This document shows, in pieces, positions 14,328-22,802 of a stretch of DNA of 32,193 nucleotides. The notes under the pieces were generated by a model, which saw nothing but the letters and a program-made list of their open reading frames with translations, made no database searches and was not told the DNA's origin. Origin of the DNA: Bacteroidota bacterium (lineage in GTDB: Bacteria; Bacteroidota; Bacteroidia; Chitinophagales; Chitinophagaceae); the NCBI GenBank assembly GCA_023391895.1, contig JAEWAC010000061.1:1-32193 (forward strand), given 5' to 3'. A program made the position numbers and the translations under genes. The stretch's first letter is position 1; the number at the start of each line of letters is the position of its first letter.

Positions 14328-16952
14328 TCAATACACCACCAGCTTCTGCCGGCTCCGCTGGCCGTCTTCTCCAGTAATGCCGATGAAATAAACACCTTTG
14401 GACAAACGCAGCGGCGGCACCTGGTTCACCAGTTCCGTCAGTTGCATCTGATGCACCAAAGCACCCGTGGCATTCCATACATCTATGCGGTACCGGCCGG
14501 CACCACTGGTAATGATTTGCACTGGCTCCTGCTGGCGGGCAGGATTAGGATATATAATAACCGGCGATTGGGGAAAATGGTATACCCTTACCTCGTTGCT
14601 GTATAAAACTGCACCACTGCTTAAGGTTAATTCCACCCGATACAGGTTCAGCCCCTGGGTCAAGGCGCTATCGGTAAATGAAAAAGACGTGGTGGCAGGC
14701 TGGTTAACGGTTTGTAAAGTAGTATAGCTGCTTTGCTGCTGCTTTTGCAAGGCAAGAGAAGCTACCTGGTACAAGCTGCCGATAGCAGCAGAAAAAATCA
14801 CCCGGTCGGCGGTTTGCTGTTGCGCATAAAAGCTGCGGAAATAACATTCGGCGCCCTGGCCGGTATAGTTGATGGTATAGCTTTTTAAACCGGTTCGGCC
14901 GTTGATAAGGGGTGCCACACTATAGTAAAAGGATGGATGCTGGTCTTTGTGTAAAATAGCCGTAGTGTCGTTGGCCAATGCGGCTGGTTCTAAATATTTT
15001 TCATTCAACTGGTATACCTGGTACTGTGTGGCGGGCAGGTGGTTCCAGAACAACAAAAAAGAATCGGCACAATGAAAACCTACCTGCAGGTTAGTGGTTG
15101 GGCTGATGACAAGAGTATCGGTAGTTGTCTGACCATTGCTAAACTGCATCCGCATGCGGGCAGTGGTCAGGGTGTCCGGCACTTGCCAGATAAAATAGGG
15201 CCTGCTCACGTCTACCGCATCGGCAATCGTGATCCAGTTATCCTGCTGTGTGGCATAAGCAAGGGCAGCCGTGCCGCTCCGGTTGCTTTGCCAACGCAGT
15301 ACATTCCGTTGTCCGCCTATGAGTATTTCGTTTGTGGTCGGGAAAGTCCATTCAAAATAATTGGCAGTATCCACCTGGTAAGCCAGGGCAAAAGACTGAC
15401 TGGCGGAAGAAATGTGGCTACCCTGCACCCGGATTTCGTAGGTGCCGGCCGCCGGGTTTTCGATGGTCACCTGCTCTACATTGTTCAAGGTATCTTTTTG
15501 CCGTGTGGCTGGCTGCAATAAGTTATTAGCACCAGGCTGATGATGCAACACCCACGGCAGCCAGCGCTCCCCTGTGCTACTGTTGGTCACCATCAGGTCG
15601 ATATCATTTACAAGGGCTTTGAGGGTATTGACTACAGCCGGAGTATCGGCCCAGGCAAGGGTGACTTTTAATCCTACCGCATGGGGCGGTACCTCAAAGG
15701 TAAAAGATTGCACTGTGCTGGCAACTACTGCCCCCTGCAGCACCCGGTTCTCCACCACAGTTTTTACTGCTTCATACCCGTTCAGGCTACCATAGCCCGA
15801 AGCATAATCCGGGTGCGGGACACCTACATCATCCGCGCTATTGAGCAATACGGCTTTTACCAGGGCAGCCGAAGGCAACACCTGGTGCCTGTTTTTATAA
15901 GCCTGTTGTACCAGGGCGGCGGTACCCGACACCAGGGCAGCCGCACCGGAAGAACCATCTTCACCAAAAGCAACCAGTTCCGGCTTGATGCGGCCATCAA
16001 AAGCGGGCCCTTTGGAAGAGGCGGCAGCAATGTTATAAAACGAATCAATGGCTCCTACCACAAGGACATTCTTGGCTTGCTTGAAATTGCCGGTCAGATT
16101 GGCAAACCCTTGCATACCGGCATAGGTTCCGGTTGGGGAAGCACTCAGCCCGGCATTACCGGCCGAAAAAACGTGCACAACCGAGGGATTATTGATCGAG
16201 CTTTGATCATAGGCCGCGGCTTCTGCACCGTAATAACTTTCCAGCAGGGTACCGTAGGAATGGTTTTGTATCGAAATAAGGTATTGCTGAAAAACGGCAT
16301 CGGCATCGGGCAATACATTGGCAAAGGATGAAGAAGTAAGCCGGGCTGCCGGGGCAGCTCCCCTGGCAAAAGGAGAAGAATTACCCGCTCCCGCAATAGT
16401 AGTAGCCATGATAGAGGCATGCGTGGTAACCGATAGAGCCCCCAGGCCCGAATTCACATAACGGTTTATGTAATCAATATCTGCCGTGTCTAAGCGCTGC
16501 TCTTTAACCGATACCAAAATTCCAGCGCCACTCACCTCCGGAAACCGCACCTGGGCATAGTTGATTTTGTTCACTGCCAGGTCCAGGTAGCCGGTGGTCA
16601 CTTCTTCTTTTGGTGATTTTATCGCATCGACAAACACAATAGCAGGATGTGCCAGTAACTCCAGCACCGCCGCTTTGGTGCTTTGTGCAGCTACCGTTCC
16701 GGCCGGTGTATAAGCAGCTATGATCCTGCCTTTGTGGTTAAAAAAACTTTCCAGCACCGGCAGGTCTTTTGCGGCAATGATTACACCCACGCTATCTGCC
16801 GGCAGGATAGCCGATAACGTTTGTTTTAAAAGGGGACTTAGCTTGTTAGCATAAGCTTCCAGTTCTTTCTGCGCAACAACATATTGAACAGGAAAAAAAA
16901 GCAGCAGGAGCAGGATGGTGCGTGGTATCATAGTGTACAGCAATTTAACCAT
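14328..16952 (-). CDS. T9SS-exported subtilisin-like (S8) protease with a Glu at the Asp position
   Basis: 874 residues. A signal peptide ends near QYVVA-Q (28); Met8 is an equally good start. The S8 domain spans about 120-400: strand GILVSVKEQRLD (144-155), His178 in TTHASIMATTIAG, the oxyanion Asn266 in FSAGNAG, and Ser335 in GSSGAAALVSGTAAL. The first catalytic residue, normally Asp in an IDTG-type motif, aligns with Glu151. Beta-rich domains follow: a P-domain-like region (about 405-530, LKVTLAWADTPA and DIDLMV) and further sandwich domains. The last 75 residues (VIIYPNPARQ, then KGVYFIGI and SRQKLVVY) form a type A T9SS sorting domain, so the enzyme is secreted or attached to the cell surface. 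Activity with Glu is uncertain. Confidence 0.9.
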   Translation of the reverse strand: MVKLLYTMIPRTILLLLLFFPVQYVVAQKELEAYANKLSPLLKQTLSAILPADSVGVIIAAKDLPVLESFFNHKGRIIAAYTPAGTVAAQSTKAAVLELLAHPAIVFVDAIKSPKEEVTTGYLDLAVNKINYAQVRFPEVSGAGILVSVKEQRLDTADIDYINRYVNSGLGALSVTTHASIMATTIAGAGNSSPFARGAAPAARLTSSSFANVLPDADAVFQQYLISIQNHSYGTLLESYYGAEAAAYDQSSINNPSVVHVFSAGNAGLSASPTGTYAGMQGFANLTGNFKQAKNVLVVGAIDSFYNIAAASSKGPAFDGRIKPELVAFGEDGSSGAAALVSGTAALVQQAYKNRHQVLPSAALVKAVLLNSADDVGVPHPDYASGYGSLNGYEAVKTVVENRVLQGAVVASTVQSFTFEVPPHAVGLKVTLAWADTPAVVNTLKALVNDIDLMVTNSSTGERWLPWVLHHQPGANNLLQPATRQKDTLNNVEQVTIENPAAGTYEIRVQGSHISSASQSFALAYQVDTANYFEWTFPTTNEILIGGQRNVLRWQSNRSGTAALAYATQQDNWITIADAVDVSRPYFIWQVPDTLTTARMRMQFSNGQTTTDTLVISPTTNLQVGFHCADSFLLFWNHLPATQYQVYQLNEKYLEPAALANDTTAILHKDQHPSFYYSVAPLINGRTGLKSYTINYTGQGAECYFRSFYAQQQTADRVIFSAAIGSLYQVASLALQKQQQSSYTTLQTVNQPATTSFSFTDSALTQGLNLYRVELTLSSGAVLYSNEVRVYHFPQSPVIIYPNPARQQEPVQIITSGAGRYRIDVWNATGALVHQMQLTELVNQVPPLRLSKGVYFIGITGEDGQRSRQKLVVY

Positions 16953-17051
16953 TTCTGCTTTTTTGCCGGTCCCAAGTGGCTGAAATGCAAAGTTTTTTTA
17001 ATTTATGCAACCACGTTGCTTTTACAGTTCCTTAACATATTAACAAAAGTG

Positions 17052-17062
17052 GTAAATTCAAA
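17052..17062 (+). promoter_or_regulatory. Promoter-like box shared by the two M57 genes
   Basis: GTAAATTCAAA lies 49 bp before the ATG of the first M57 gene and recurs exactly at 18205-18215, 43 bp before the second. TAAATTCA resembles the -7 box TAnnTTTG. TTAACATATT-like A/T words precede both. Confidence 0.4.
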
Positions 17063-17100
17063 ATGCTAACTATTCTTCCCTAACAATTCAACTACGTTAC

Positions 17101-17925
17101 ATGAAAGCGTTTTACAAGCCACTAGCGGCAGCCTGCCTGGCAGCACTCGCACTGACCGCATGCACCAAAGAAGCAAAAGAAGTAACTCAAGATTATGTTT
17201 CCGACGAAGTAGTGTCCAGGATTCAAAGCCTTGGCTTTGGCACCCATGGGATCATTAAAACCACGGACGGCTACATTGTGGAAGGCGACATTCTTTTGAC
17301 CGCTGACAATTTAAGTTCCGCTCCCACCTCGCCTGCCCTCATTATTGCACAAGAGGAACAATACCGCACCTTTAACCTGGTCAGCCCCTCTAAGTACCCG
17401 ACCATCAAAGTAGCGCTGAGCAACAGTTCATCAGCTCATCAAAGCGCCTTTTCCGCTGCTTTGGACGAGGCCATCCGGAGATTCAATGCGGAAAGCCTGA
17501 CGATCAAGTTTGCCCGGGTCAACTCCAACTCCAATACCACCGTGGTGGCTTATTATGAAAAAAGCAATGTACTGGGGTCTGCCGGTTTTCCCTCCAGTAC
17601 GGGTGCTCCCTACAGCCAGGTTAAAATGAACACCTATCACTACAGCACCAGTACCAGTTCTACCAATACCAATTACATTGCAACCATTATGGCACATGAA
17701 CTTGGCCACTGCATTGGTTTTCGGCATACCGATTACATGAACAGAAACTATAGTTGCGGCACAGGCGGTAACGAAGGCCAGGCCACAACCGGTGTAGGTG
17801 CAGTGCATATTCCGGGTACGCCAACCGGGCCGGATGCCCGCTCTTGGATGCTGGCCTGCATCGGTAGTAATGTCAACCGGCCGTTCAACAGCAACGATAA
17901 AACTGCTTTAAAATACGTATATTGA
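17101..17925 (+). CDS. M57-type (HEIGH) zinc metalloprotease lipoprotein, copy 1
   Basis: 274 residues. A lipoprotein signal with lipobox LTAC (Cys21) is followed by a conserved 30-70 region (DYVSDEVVSRIQSLGFGTHG) typical of this family's N-terminus. The catalytic zinc motif HELGHCIGFRHTD holds His199, Glu200, His203 and His209, the extended HExxHxxxxxH of metzincins, and a Met turn may be provided by SWMLACIG near 248. Cysteines at 204, 219 and 253 could form disulfides. It is 72% identical without gaps to the next gene (198 of 274, counted by eye). It is probably an envelope-anchored protease; the substrate is unknown. Confidence 0.9.
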   Translation: MKAFYKPLAAACLAALALTACTKEAKEVTQDYVSDEVVSRIQSLGFGTHGIIKTTDGYIVEGDILLTADNLSSAPTSPALIIAQEEQYRTFNLVSPSKYPTIKVALSNSSSAHQSAFSAALDEAIRRFNAESLTIKFARVNSNSNTTVVAYYEKSNVLGSAGFPSSTGAPYSQVKMNTYHYSTSTSSTNTNYIATIMAHELGHCIGFRHTDYMNRNYSCGTGGNEGQATTGVGAVHIPGTPTGPDARSWMLACIGSNVNRPFNSNDKTALKYVY

Positions 17926-17942
17926 GCACCTCCATTTCTTCA

Positions 17943-17970
17943 AAAAGCCATTACAACAGTAATGGCTTTT
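17943..17970 (+). terminator. Terminator of M57 copy 1
   Basis: Perfect 12-bp stem AAAAGCCATTAC (17943-17954) with GTAATGGCTTTT (17959-17970) and loop AACA, 17 bp after the stop. Its stem is similar to the terminator after copy 2. Confidence 0.8.
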
Positions 17971-18247
17971 AATTCTAAGTCATTCGCCTCTTTACTTTAC
18001 AAAAGACTGAGTACAAAAAACTTATAAAAAACATAGGAAACTATATGGCATTTTGAAAAAGTTAATCTGGAAAGCCTGCCTCCCACATATATTGATTATA
18101 AATCAATTAGAACAATTTTTTATAAGTAAGCGTATGCACTTACAAAACGAGCCTGATCTGCAACCCAGTTGCGTTAATATTTTGTTAATGCACCTTCCGT
18201 CATAGTAAATTCAAATCTCATTTCTCACTCAACCTAATAAAACACAC
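17971..18247. other. Region between the two M57 genes
   Basis: No gene seen. It is A/T-rich and contains the second GTAAATTCAAA box at 18205-18215. TTTG at 18181-18184 stands 21 bases before TAAATTCA (18206-18213), a weak Bacteroidetes promoter match for copy 2. Confidence 0.4.
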
Positions 18248-19072
18248 ATGAAACGAATCTTCAGACCCTTTGCAGCCATCTGTGTGGCTGCCCTGTCCCT
18301 CACAGCCTGTACAAAAGATGCCAAAGAAGCCACCCAGGACTACATTTCGGATGATGCCATCTCTAAAATTCAAAACATGAATTTTGGAACCAATGGCATT
18401 AAAAAAGTGGCCGAAGGCTACTTGGTAGAAGGCGACATTCTTTTAACCCATGAGCACCTGAGTGCCACGCCCAACTCGCCCAACCTGATGATTGCCCAGG
18501 AAGAGCAGTACCACACCTTTAACCTGGTCAGCATTTCCAAGCACCCTACTATTAAAATTGCCCTGAACAACAGCTCCTCCCAGCACGAAGCGGCTTTTTC
18601 TGCCGCGCTGGACGAAGCCATCCGGCGCTACAATGCAGAAGGACTGCAACTTACTTTTCAAAGGGTAGCTACCGGTGCAGACATTACCGTGGTGGCTTTT
18701 TATGAAAACAGCTCCACGTTGGGTTCTGCCGGTTTCCCCAACAGCTCCGGTGATCCTTACAGCCAGGTGAAAATGAACACCTATCACTACAGCACTGGCA
18801 CTGATGCCACCAACACCAACTACATTGCTACCATCATGGCGCACGAGGTAGGCCATTGCATTGGCTTCCGCCATACCGATTACATGAGCAGAAGATACAG
18901 CTGCGGCTATGGTGGTAACGAAGGACAGGCTTCCAATGGCGTAGGTGCCGTACATATTCCGGGCACGCCTACCAAAGGCGATCCGAACTCCTGGATGCTG
19001 GCTTGCATTGGCAGCAAGGTAAACCGGCCATTCAACAGCAACGATAAAGTAGCTTTAGCTTACTTATACTAA
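18248..19072 (+). CDS. M57-type (HEIGH) zinc metalloprotease lipoprotein, copy 2
   Basis: 274 residues, the same length as copy 1 and aligning without a gap. The lipobox LTAC (Cys21) and HEVGHCIGFRHTD (His199, Glu200, His203, His209) are intact, so both copies should be active. Differences concentrate in 31-80 and 131-168, outside the zinc site, while 171-260 is almost unchanged; this is the pattern of two paralogs that keep the enzyme core and diverge in the pro- or binding region. It comes from a tandem duplication and has its own promoter-like box and terminator, so the pair need not be co-expressed. Confidence 0.9.
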   Translation: MKRIFRPFAAICVAALSLTACTKDAKEATQDYISDDAISKIQNMNFGTNGIKKVAEGYLVEGDILLTHEHLSATPNSPNLMIAQEEQYHTFNLVSISKHPTIKIALNNSSSQHEAAFSAALDEAIRRYNAEGLQLTFQRVATGADITVVAFYENSSTLGSAGFPNSSGDPYSQVKMNTYHYSTGTDATNTNYIATIMAHEVGHCIGFRHTDYMSRRYSCGYGGNEGQASNGVGAVHIPGTPTKGDPNSWMLACIGSKVNRPFNSNDKVALAYLY

Positions 19073-19091
19073 ATTGGTTACACATTCTTTC

Positions 19092-19125
19092 AAAAAGCCA
19101 TTGCCTTTATTGGTAATGGCTTTTT
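19092..19125. terminator. Bidirectional terminator between M57 copy 2 and rlmK
   Basis: Stem AAAAAGCCATTGCC (19092-19105) pairs with 19112-19125 with a single G-U type mismatch around TTTATT, followed by T. The right arm reaches the first base of the rlmK stop codon, and the left arm has an A run, so it can serve both convergent genes. Confidence 0.8.
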
Positions 19126-20075
19126 TACTTCCAGATTTTAAAGCACTGGCGGTGCAGCTTGCCGGTAAAGTCAAAAGGTGTAGTAGCCTTGGTGATGTCT
19201 TTGATCTGCGAGGCATGCAGGCCGGTTGCCTCCAGCACAAAGCGGGTATAATTGGTGCTGAAAAACAGGATACCCTCTTTACTTAGCAACCGCATACAGT
19301 CGTTGATCAGCGTAACATGATCCTGCTGTATGTCCAGAAAATCTTTCATGCGCTTGCTGTTGCTGAAGGTGGGCGGATCCATCACAATCACATCAAAACT
19401 ATCGGGCGGCAGGTTGTTTAAATACTGCAATACATCGGCATGGGCAAATGAAGCGTTTTTATATTCCGGAAAGTTCAACTGCATATTCCGCTCGGCCCAG
19501 GACAGATAGGTTTTGGAAAGATCGACCGAAACAACCTGCGCGGCGCCGCCGCTGGCTGCATAAACTGAAAAAGACCCGGTATAACAAAATAAGTTCAGCA
19601 CTCTTTTTCCATTGCAAATTTCTCTTACCATCTGCCGGGTAATGCGGTGGTCCAGAAACAAGCCGGTGTCCAGGTAGTCACTCAGGTTCACAATAAACTG
19701 AAGCCCTCCTTCCTTTACAATGTATTCCGCTTTGGCTTCGTCTACCTTTTGGTATTGATCCAGCCTTCCTTCTTTGCGTTTGCGCACTTTTAAAAAAATG
19801 TGTTCCTTTTGCACACCTATCACCTCAGCCATAACTTCCTTGCTCCACTCCAGCCATTGCTCGTGGGCTTCGTCGCTCAACGGGTGCTGCCGCTTATATT
19901 CCGACACATACAACTTATCTTCATATTGCTCAATGACAAACGGAAACTCCGGCAGGTCGTGATCGTAAATGCGAAAACAGCTGATGCCCTGCCGCATGGC
20001 CTGCTTGCTTAAATGCTTATATACCTTGCTCAATCTGTTACGAAACATTAAAAGTTTATCCTGCGGTTGGTGCAT
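19125..20075 (-). CDS. Stand-alone RlmK-type 23S rRNA guanine-N7 methyltransferase
   Basis: 316 residues that align in full with the C-terminal half of E. coli RlmL (RlmKL), the half that makes m7G2069 in 23S rRNA. Hallmarks, compared from memory, are FRNRLSKVYKHLSKQAMRQG near the start (M10 is an alternative start), RIYDHDLPEFPF (36-46), DQYQK (106-110), LDTGLFLDHR (135-144), the SAM motif NLFCYTGSFSVYAASGG (161-177), and the N/P motif DPPTFSNSKRM (233-243). In gammaproteobacteria this domain is fused behind the RlmL THUMP/m2G domain; here it is free. It is divergent from the exonuclease fusion gene with a 52-bp gap; minus-strand TATTTTTG at 20121-20114 is a -7 candidate. Confidence 0.9.
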   Translation of the reverse strand: MHQPQDKLLMFRNRLSKVYKHLSKQAMRQGISCFRIYDHDLPEFPFVIEQYEDKLYVSEYKRQHPLSDEAHEQWLEWSKEVMAEVIGVQKEHIFLKVRKRKEGRLDQYQKVDEAKAEYIVKEGGLQFIVNLSDYLDTGLFLDHRITRQMVREICNGKRVLNLFCYTGSFSVYAASGGAAQVVSVDLSKTYLSWAERNMQLNFPEYKNASFAHADVLQYLNNLPPDSFDVIVMDPPTFSNSKRMKDFLDIQQDHVTLINDCMRLLSKEGILFFSTNYTRFVLEATGLHASQIKDITKATTPFDFTGKLHRQCFKIWK

Positions 20076-20127
20076 TGCTAAAATTTTTAGAACTTCGATG
20101 CCCTTTATTTCTCCAAAAATACTTTAA

Positions 20128-21510
20128 GTGCTTTACGCAATAGTAGATATTGAAACAACGGGCAGTTACGCAGCAGCCAACGGCATTATCGAGATCTCCA
20201 TTCAGGTATTCGACGGCGAAAATGTGGTGGAACGATTTGATACGCTGGTCAATCCCGGCCAGGCGATTCCACGTTATATCCAGGCTTTTACCGGCATCAA
20301 CAACGAAATGGTAGAAGACGCCCCCCGCTTTGAAGAAATTGCCGAAAAAGTATATACGCTATTGCAGGGAAACGTTTTTGTAGCCCACAACGTCAACTTC
20401 GATTATTCTTTTATCAAAAACCATTTGCAGGCTTACGGTTATACCCTCCATGCCAAAAAGCTGTGCACAGTGCGTTTGTCGCGCCAGATCTTTCCGGGTT
20501 TTCCCAGTTACAGCCTGGGCAACCTGTGCCACTCCCTGGGCATAGAGCTGGAGAACCGTCACCGGGCCGGCGGCGATGCGGCGGCCACCGTTACCTTGTT
20601 CAAACTTTTGCTGGCCAACGACACTAAAGAACTCATTGCCACCAGCCTGCACCGCAACTCCAAAGAACAGGTACTGCCACCCAATGTACCGCCCCAGCAT
20701 TTTGACGAACTACCCAACCTGCCCGGCGTTTATTATTTTCACGACCAGAAAGGAAAAGTGATTTATGTAGGCAAGGCCAAAGACATTCGCCAACGGGTGA
20801 ACTCCCACTTCAGCAACAATTCAGACAGCCGCCAGCGCCAGAACTTTTTACGCTACGCTTATGCCATTACCTTTCAGGCGACTGCTACGGAACTGATGGC
20901 CGCCATACTGGAATCGACGGAGATCAAGCGGCTGTGGCCCATCTTCAATTACTCGCAAAAAAAGCCGGAAGATGTGTTTGGCATTTTTGTGTACGAAGAC
21001 CAGAACGGCTATATGCGGCTGGCCATTGAAAAAAAGCGCAAAAACGCCAACCCGGTTTATACTTTTCATTACAAGGTAGACGGGCATGGCGTGGTGAAAA
21101 AGCTGATGAAAGAATTTGAGCTTTGTCCCAAACTGTGTTTTATTCAAACCGACAATGAAACCTGTACCGGCGTTTTGGAAGATCACTGCCACGGCGCCTG
21201 CGAAAAAAAGGAAAATCCGGCCGACTATAATCAGCGGGTGCTGGACGCCATTGCCTCACTGACCAAACGGCCTTCGTATGTGGTGCTGGACAAAGGCCTG
21301 AGCGAAGATGAAATTTCCTGCATCATGGTAGTAAAGGGTAGTTTTTTTGGCATGGGTTACCTGCCCAAGGACTTCACCAACATCACTTACGAAGCGGTTA
21401 AAGAATTTATCATTCCTTATAAAGAAAACAGCTATATCAGAACCCTGCTCAACTCCCACCTGAACAAACATCCCGACCAGGTGCAAATGCTGGATGAGGA
21501 TGAAGGTTGA
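20128..21510 (+). CDS. DnaQ-type 3'-5' exonuclease fused to a GIY-YIG (UvrC/Cho-like) endonuclease domain
   Basis: 460 residues. The start is GTG; no ATG lies close enough, since exonuclease motif I (DIETTG, Asp7 and Glu9) is almost at the N-terminus. The exonuclease domain (1-170) also has HNVNFD (His87-Asp92) and HRAGGDA (His145, Asp150), giving the DEDDh set. The GIY-YIG domain (about 196-280) reads LPGVYYF (GIY at 200-202), VIYVGKAKDIRQRV (YIG at 213-215, Arg221) and ESTEIKRLWPIFN. A C-terminal region (280-460) follows with a Cys pair segment around 350-370 (CTGVLEDHCHGAC), as in UvrC-like Cho proteins. It probably acts in DNA repair, nicking damaged strands and trimming ends. This fusion is known as 'exonuclease domain-containing protein' in several phyla. 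Confidence 0.92.
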   Translation: MLYAIVDIETTGSYAAANGIIEISIQVFDGENVVERFDTLVNPGQAIPRYIQAFTGINNEMVEDAPRFEEIAEKVYTLLQGNVFVAHNVNFDYSFIKNHLQAYGYTLHAKKLCTVRLSRQIFPGFPSYSLGNLCHSLGIELENRHRAGGDAAATVTLFKLLLANDTKELIATSLHRNSKEQVLPPNVPPQHFDELPNLPGVYYFHDQKGKVIYVGKAKDIRQRVNSHFSNNSDSRQRQNFLRYAYAITFQATATELMAAILESTEIKRLWPIFNYSQKKPEDVFGIFVYEDQNGYMRLAIEKKRKNANPVYTFHYKVDGHGVVKKLMKEFELCPKLCFIQTDNETCTGVLEDHCHGACEKKENPADYNQRVLDAIASLTKRPSYVVLDKGLSEDEISCIMVVKGSFFGMGYLPKDFTNITYEAVKEFIIPYKENSYIRTLLNSHLNKHPDQVQMLDEDEG

Positions 21511-21544
21511 GTGATTCAAGTTCACGGGTTCACTTGTTCACCAG

Positions 21545-21660
21545 TTGGATCGCAGATTTCACAGATTTTGACAACAGTCATTATGGGTTTTTAAAGACAT
21601 TCTGTCCATGAACAACGGCCAATGCCCAACACATCAGTATGGGCTTTTGAAAGAGTGGTT
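21545..21660 (+). repeat. Dispersed repeat: GATT arm followed by two cores
   Basis: The arm TTGGATCGCAGATTTCAC is followed by cores TTATGGGTTTTTAAAG (21581) and GTATGGGCTTTTGAAAG (21637), about 56 bp apart. It is arranged like the tandem blocks at 23.6 and 23.9 kb. Confidence 0.65.
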
Positions 21661-21692
21661 GCGTTTAAGCGGTCTGTTCTTTTATATTCCTT

Positions 21693-21725
21693 TTGCCTGT
21701 CATCCCGACAAAGGAGGGATCTCAG
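21693..21725 (+). repeat. 33-bp repeat, copy 1
   Basis: Begins TTGCCTGTCATCCCGACAAA and continues GGAGGGATCTCAG. It is identical to 23765-23797. ATCCC and GGGAT can pair around GACAAAGGA, giving a small hairpin like REP or other intergenic palindromes. Weaker similarity continues on both sides, including an upstream core repeat. Confidence 0.75.
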
Positions 21726-21825
21726 CGATTACAGCCTTCAGCCTGATCATGATACCGCGGCCTAAATAACAGCAGCCCTGGTGCTATTTTCAAGCACCCA
21801 ATCTTTCCTGCACTCGTGTGCAATC

Positions 21826-21898
21826 CATATGAACTTTTGAAGCAGTGCACGGCTGTCATCTGTCAACTATAGCTGAAAAACGTTCAAAAGTCCATACC
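21826..21898. repeat. Two opposed core-repeat copies
   Basis: A plus copy at 21826-21848 (CATATGAACTTTTGAAGCAG) and a minus copy at 21879-21898 (GGTATGGACTTTTGAACG read on the minus strand) face each other, so the spacer could fold into a stem-loop. Confidence 0.5.
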
Positions 21899-21984
21899 TC
21901 CATTCAATACTGAATTGAACCCCATTGCCTGGCCACCCTCTCCTTCAGGAGAGGGAGGGAGTGTGAAGCCCCCATGCTCCCCTC

Positions 21985-22014
21985 TTTTTTCATTTTACAT
22001 TTTGCATTTTTCAT
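21985..22014. repeat. AATG/ATTT word block
   Basis: CATTTTACATTTTGCATTTT is the same vocabulary as the right arms at 1770-1797 and 3203-3231, here without a matching left arm. Confidence 0.5.
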
Positions 22015-22050
22015 AGCTCCGCTCCACTGGAAGGGATCGAGGAAGTGGCC

Positions 22051-22482
22051 TTAGATCCATTCAAAATTATCCACCCGGGGCATTTGGTTAAAAACCGCAT
22101 GCACTTCTTGCGGAGGCGTAGCCAGCTTGCGTTCCACCATGCTCATCCAGGCGCCATCCACTGTAAGTAACGCACAAAGTATCTTATCTCCTTTCATGAT
22201 CTGGTGCTGAATGCTCCAACGGGAAAAATCCGGCCTGGCTTTCAGTAGTTTTAAATTAATTGACACTTCGTCGCCGGAGCGTATCTCTCTTCTGAACACA
22301 CATTCCTCCCGGAATAAAATAGGGCCGAATTTGAGTTGGGTCATGACATCGGCCGTCAGACCGTACTTGTTTAAAAACTCCACCCTGCAAAAGGCGCCCC
22401 AGTCGTAGTAAACCGAATGCCGCAAATGAAAATTAGGATCCAGGTCTGACCATCTGATTTGTATTGCCGAACTAAACTCCAT
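22051..22482 (-). CDS. Hotdog-fold acyl-CoA thioesterase (4HBT type)
   Basis: 143 residues, the length of a single hotdog domain. It starts MEFSSAIQIRWSDLDPNFHL, matching the 4HBT pattern RxxDLDxxxHx, with Asp near residues 13-15 as the likely catalytic acid, then YYDWGAFCRVEFL on the central helix and strands ending in VDGAWMSM. It probably hydrolyses a short- or medium-chain acyl-CoA or acyl-ACP; the substrate cannot be read from sequence. It is a single gene. Minus-strand TTTG-N19-TATTATTT at 22532-22502 is a modest promoter match. Confidence 0.85.
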   Translation of the reverse strand: MEFSSAIQIRWSDLDPNFHLRHSVYYDWGAFCRVEFLNKYGLTADVMTQLKFGPILFREECVFRREIRSGDEVSINLKLLKARPDFSRWSIQHQIMKGDKILCALLTVDGAWMSMVERKLATPPQEVHAVFNQMPRVDNFEWI

Positions 22483-22802
22483 AAATCAATTTTGTTTTCG
22501 TAAATAATAAAAGCCAGCAGCTATGGCACAAAGTAAAAGAGCAATGATGAACAAATCATAAAAACTGCAGTGTAACCTTATTGGCACGGCCGATTTAGGT
22601 ACCAGCACTATCATCCTTGGCTAACAAGCAGAACACCCGGATCAAAAGCCCAGGTGGTTGTATAGCCAGCCACCTACGGGCCGGGCATGCCCCGCCAAGC
22701 ATTGCAGCACCAATAGCCTGAAGCCTGAAACATTTGCTAAATTAAAGATCGAGGCTAGCAGCTGGTGCGGGAAACTTTATTTTTGCGACTCAATTTGATA
22801 AA
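22483..22802. other. Divergent intergenic region with a G/C-rich hairpin pair
   Basis: No gene seen. At 22652-22675 a 9-bp stem with one wobble (AGGTGGTTG with CAGCCACCT, loop TATAGC) is followed by a perfect 10-bp palindrome GGGCATGCCC at 22683-22692. TATTTTTG at 22778-22785, an exact -7 box, lies 17 bp before the FKBP gene start and probably belongs to its promoter. Confidence 0.45.

Larger units (their letters stand above)
21511..22050. other. Repeat-filled gene-free stretch
   Basis: No gene is supported. It consists of core repeats at 21581-21601, 21637-21660, 21826-21848 (GAAC variant) and 21879-21898 (minus), the arm TTGGATCGCAGATTTCAC at 21545-21562, the first copy of a 33-bp repeat, a CCCTCTCC/GGAGAGGG-type hairpin near 21935-21960, and an AATG/ATTT word block at 21985-22014. 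Confidence 0.6.
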
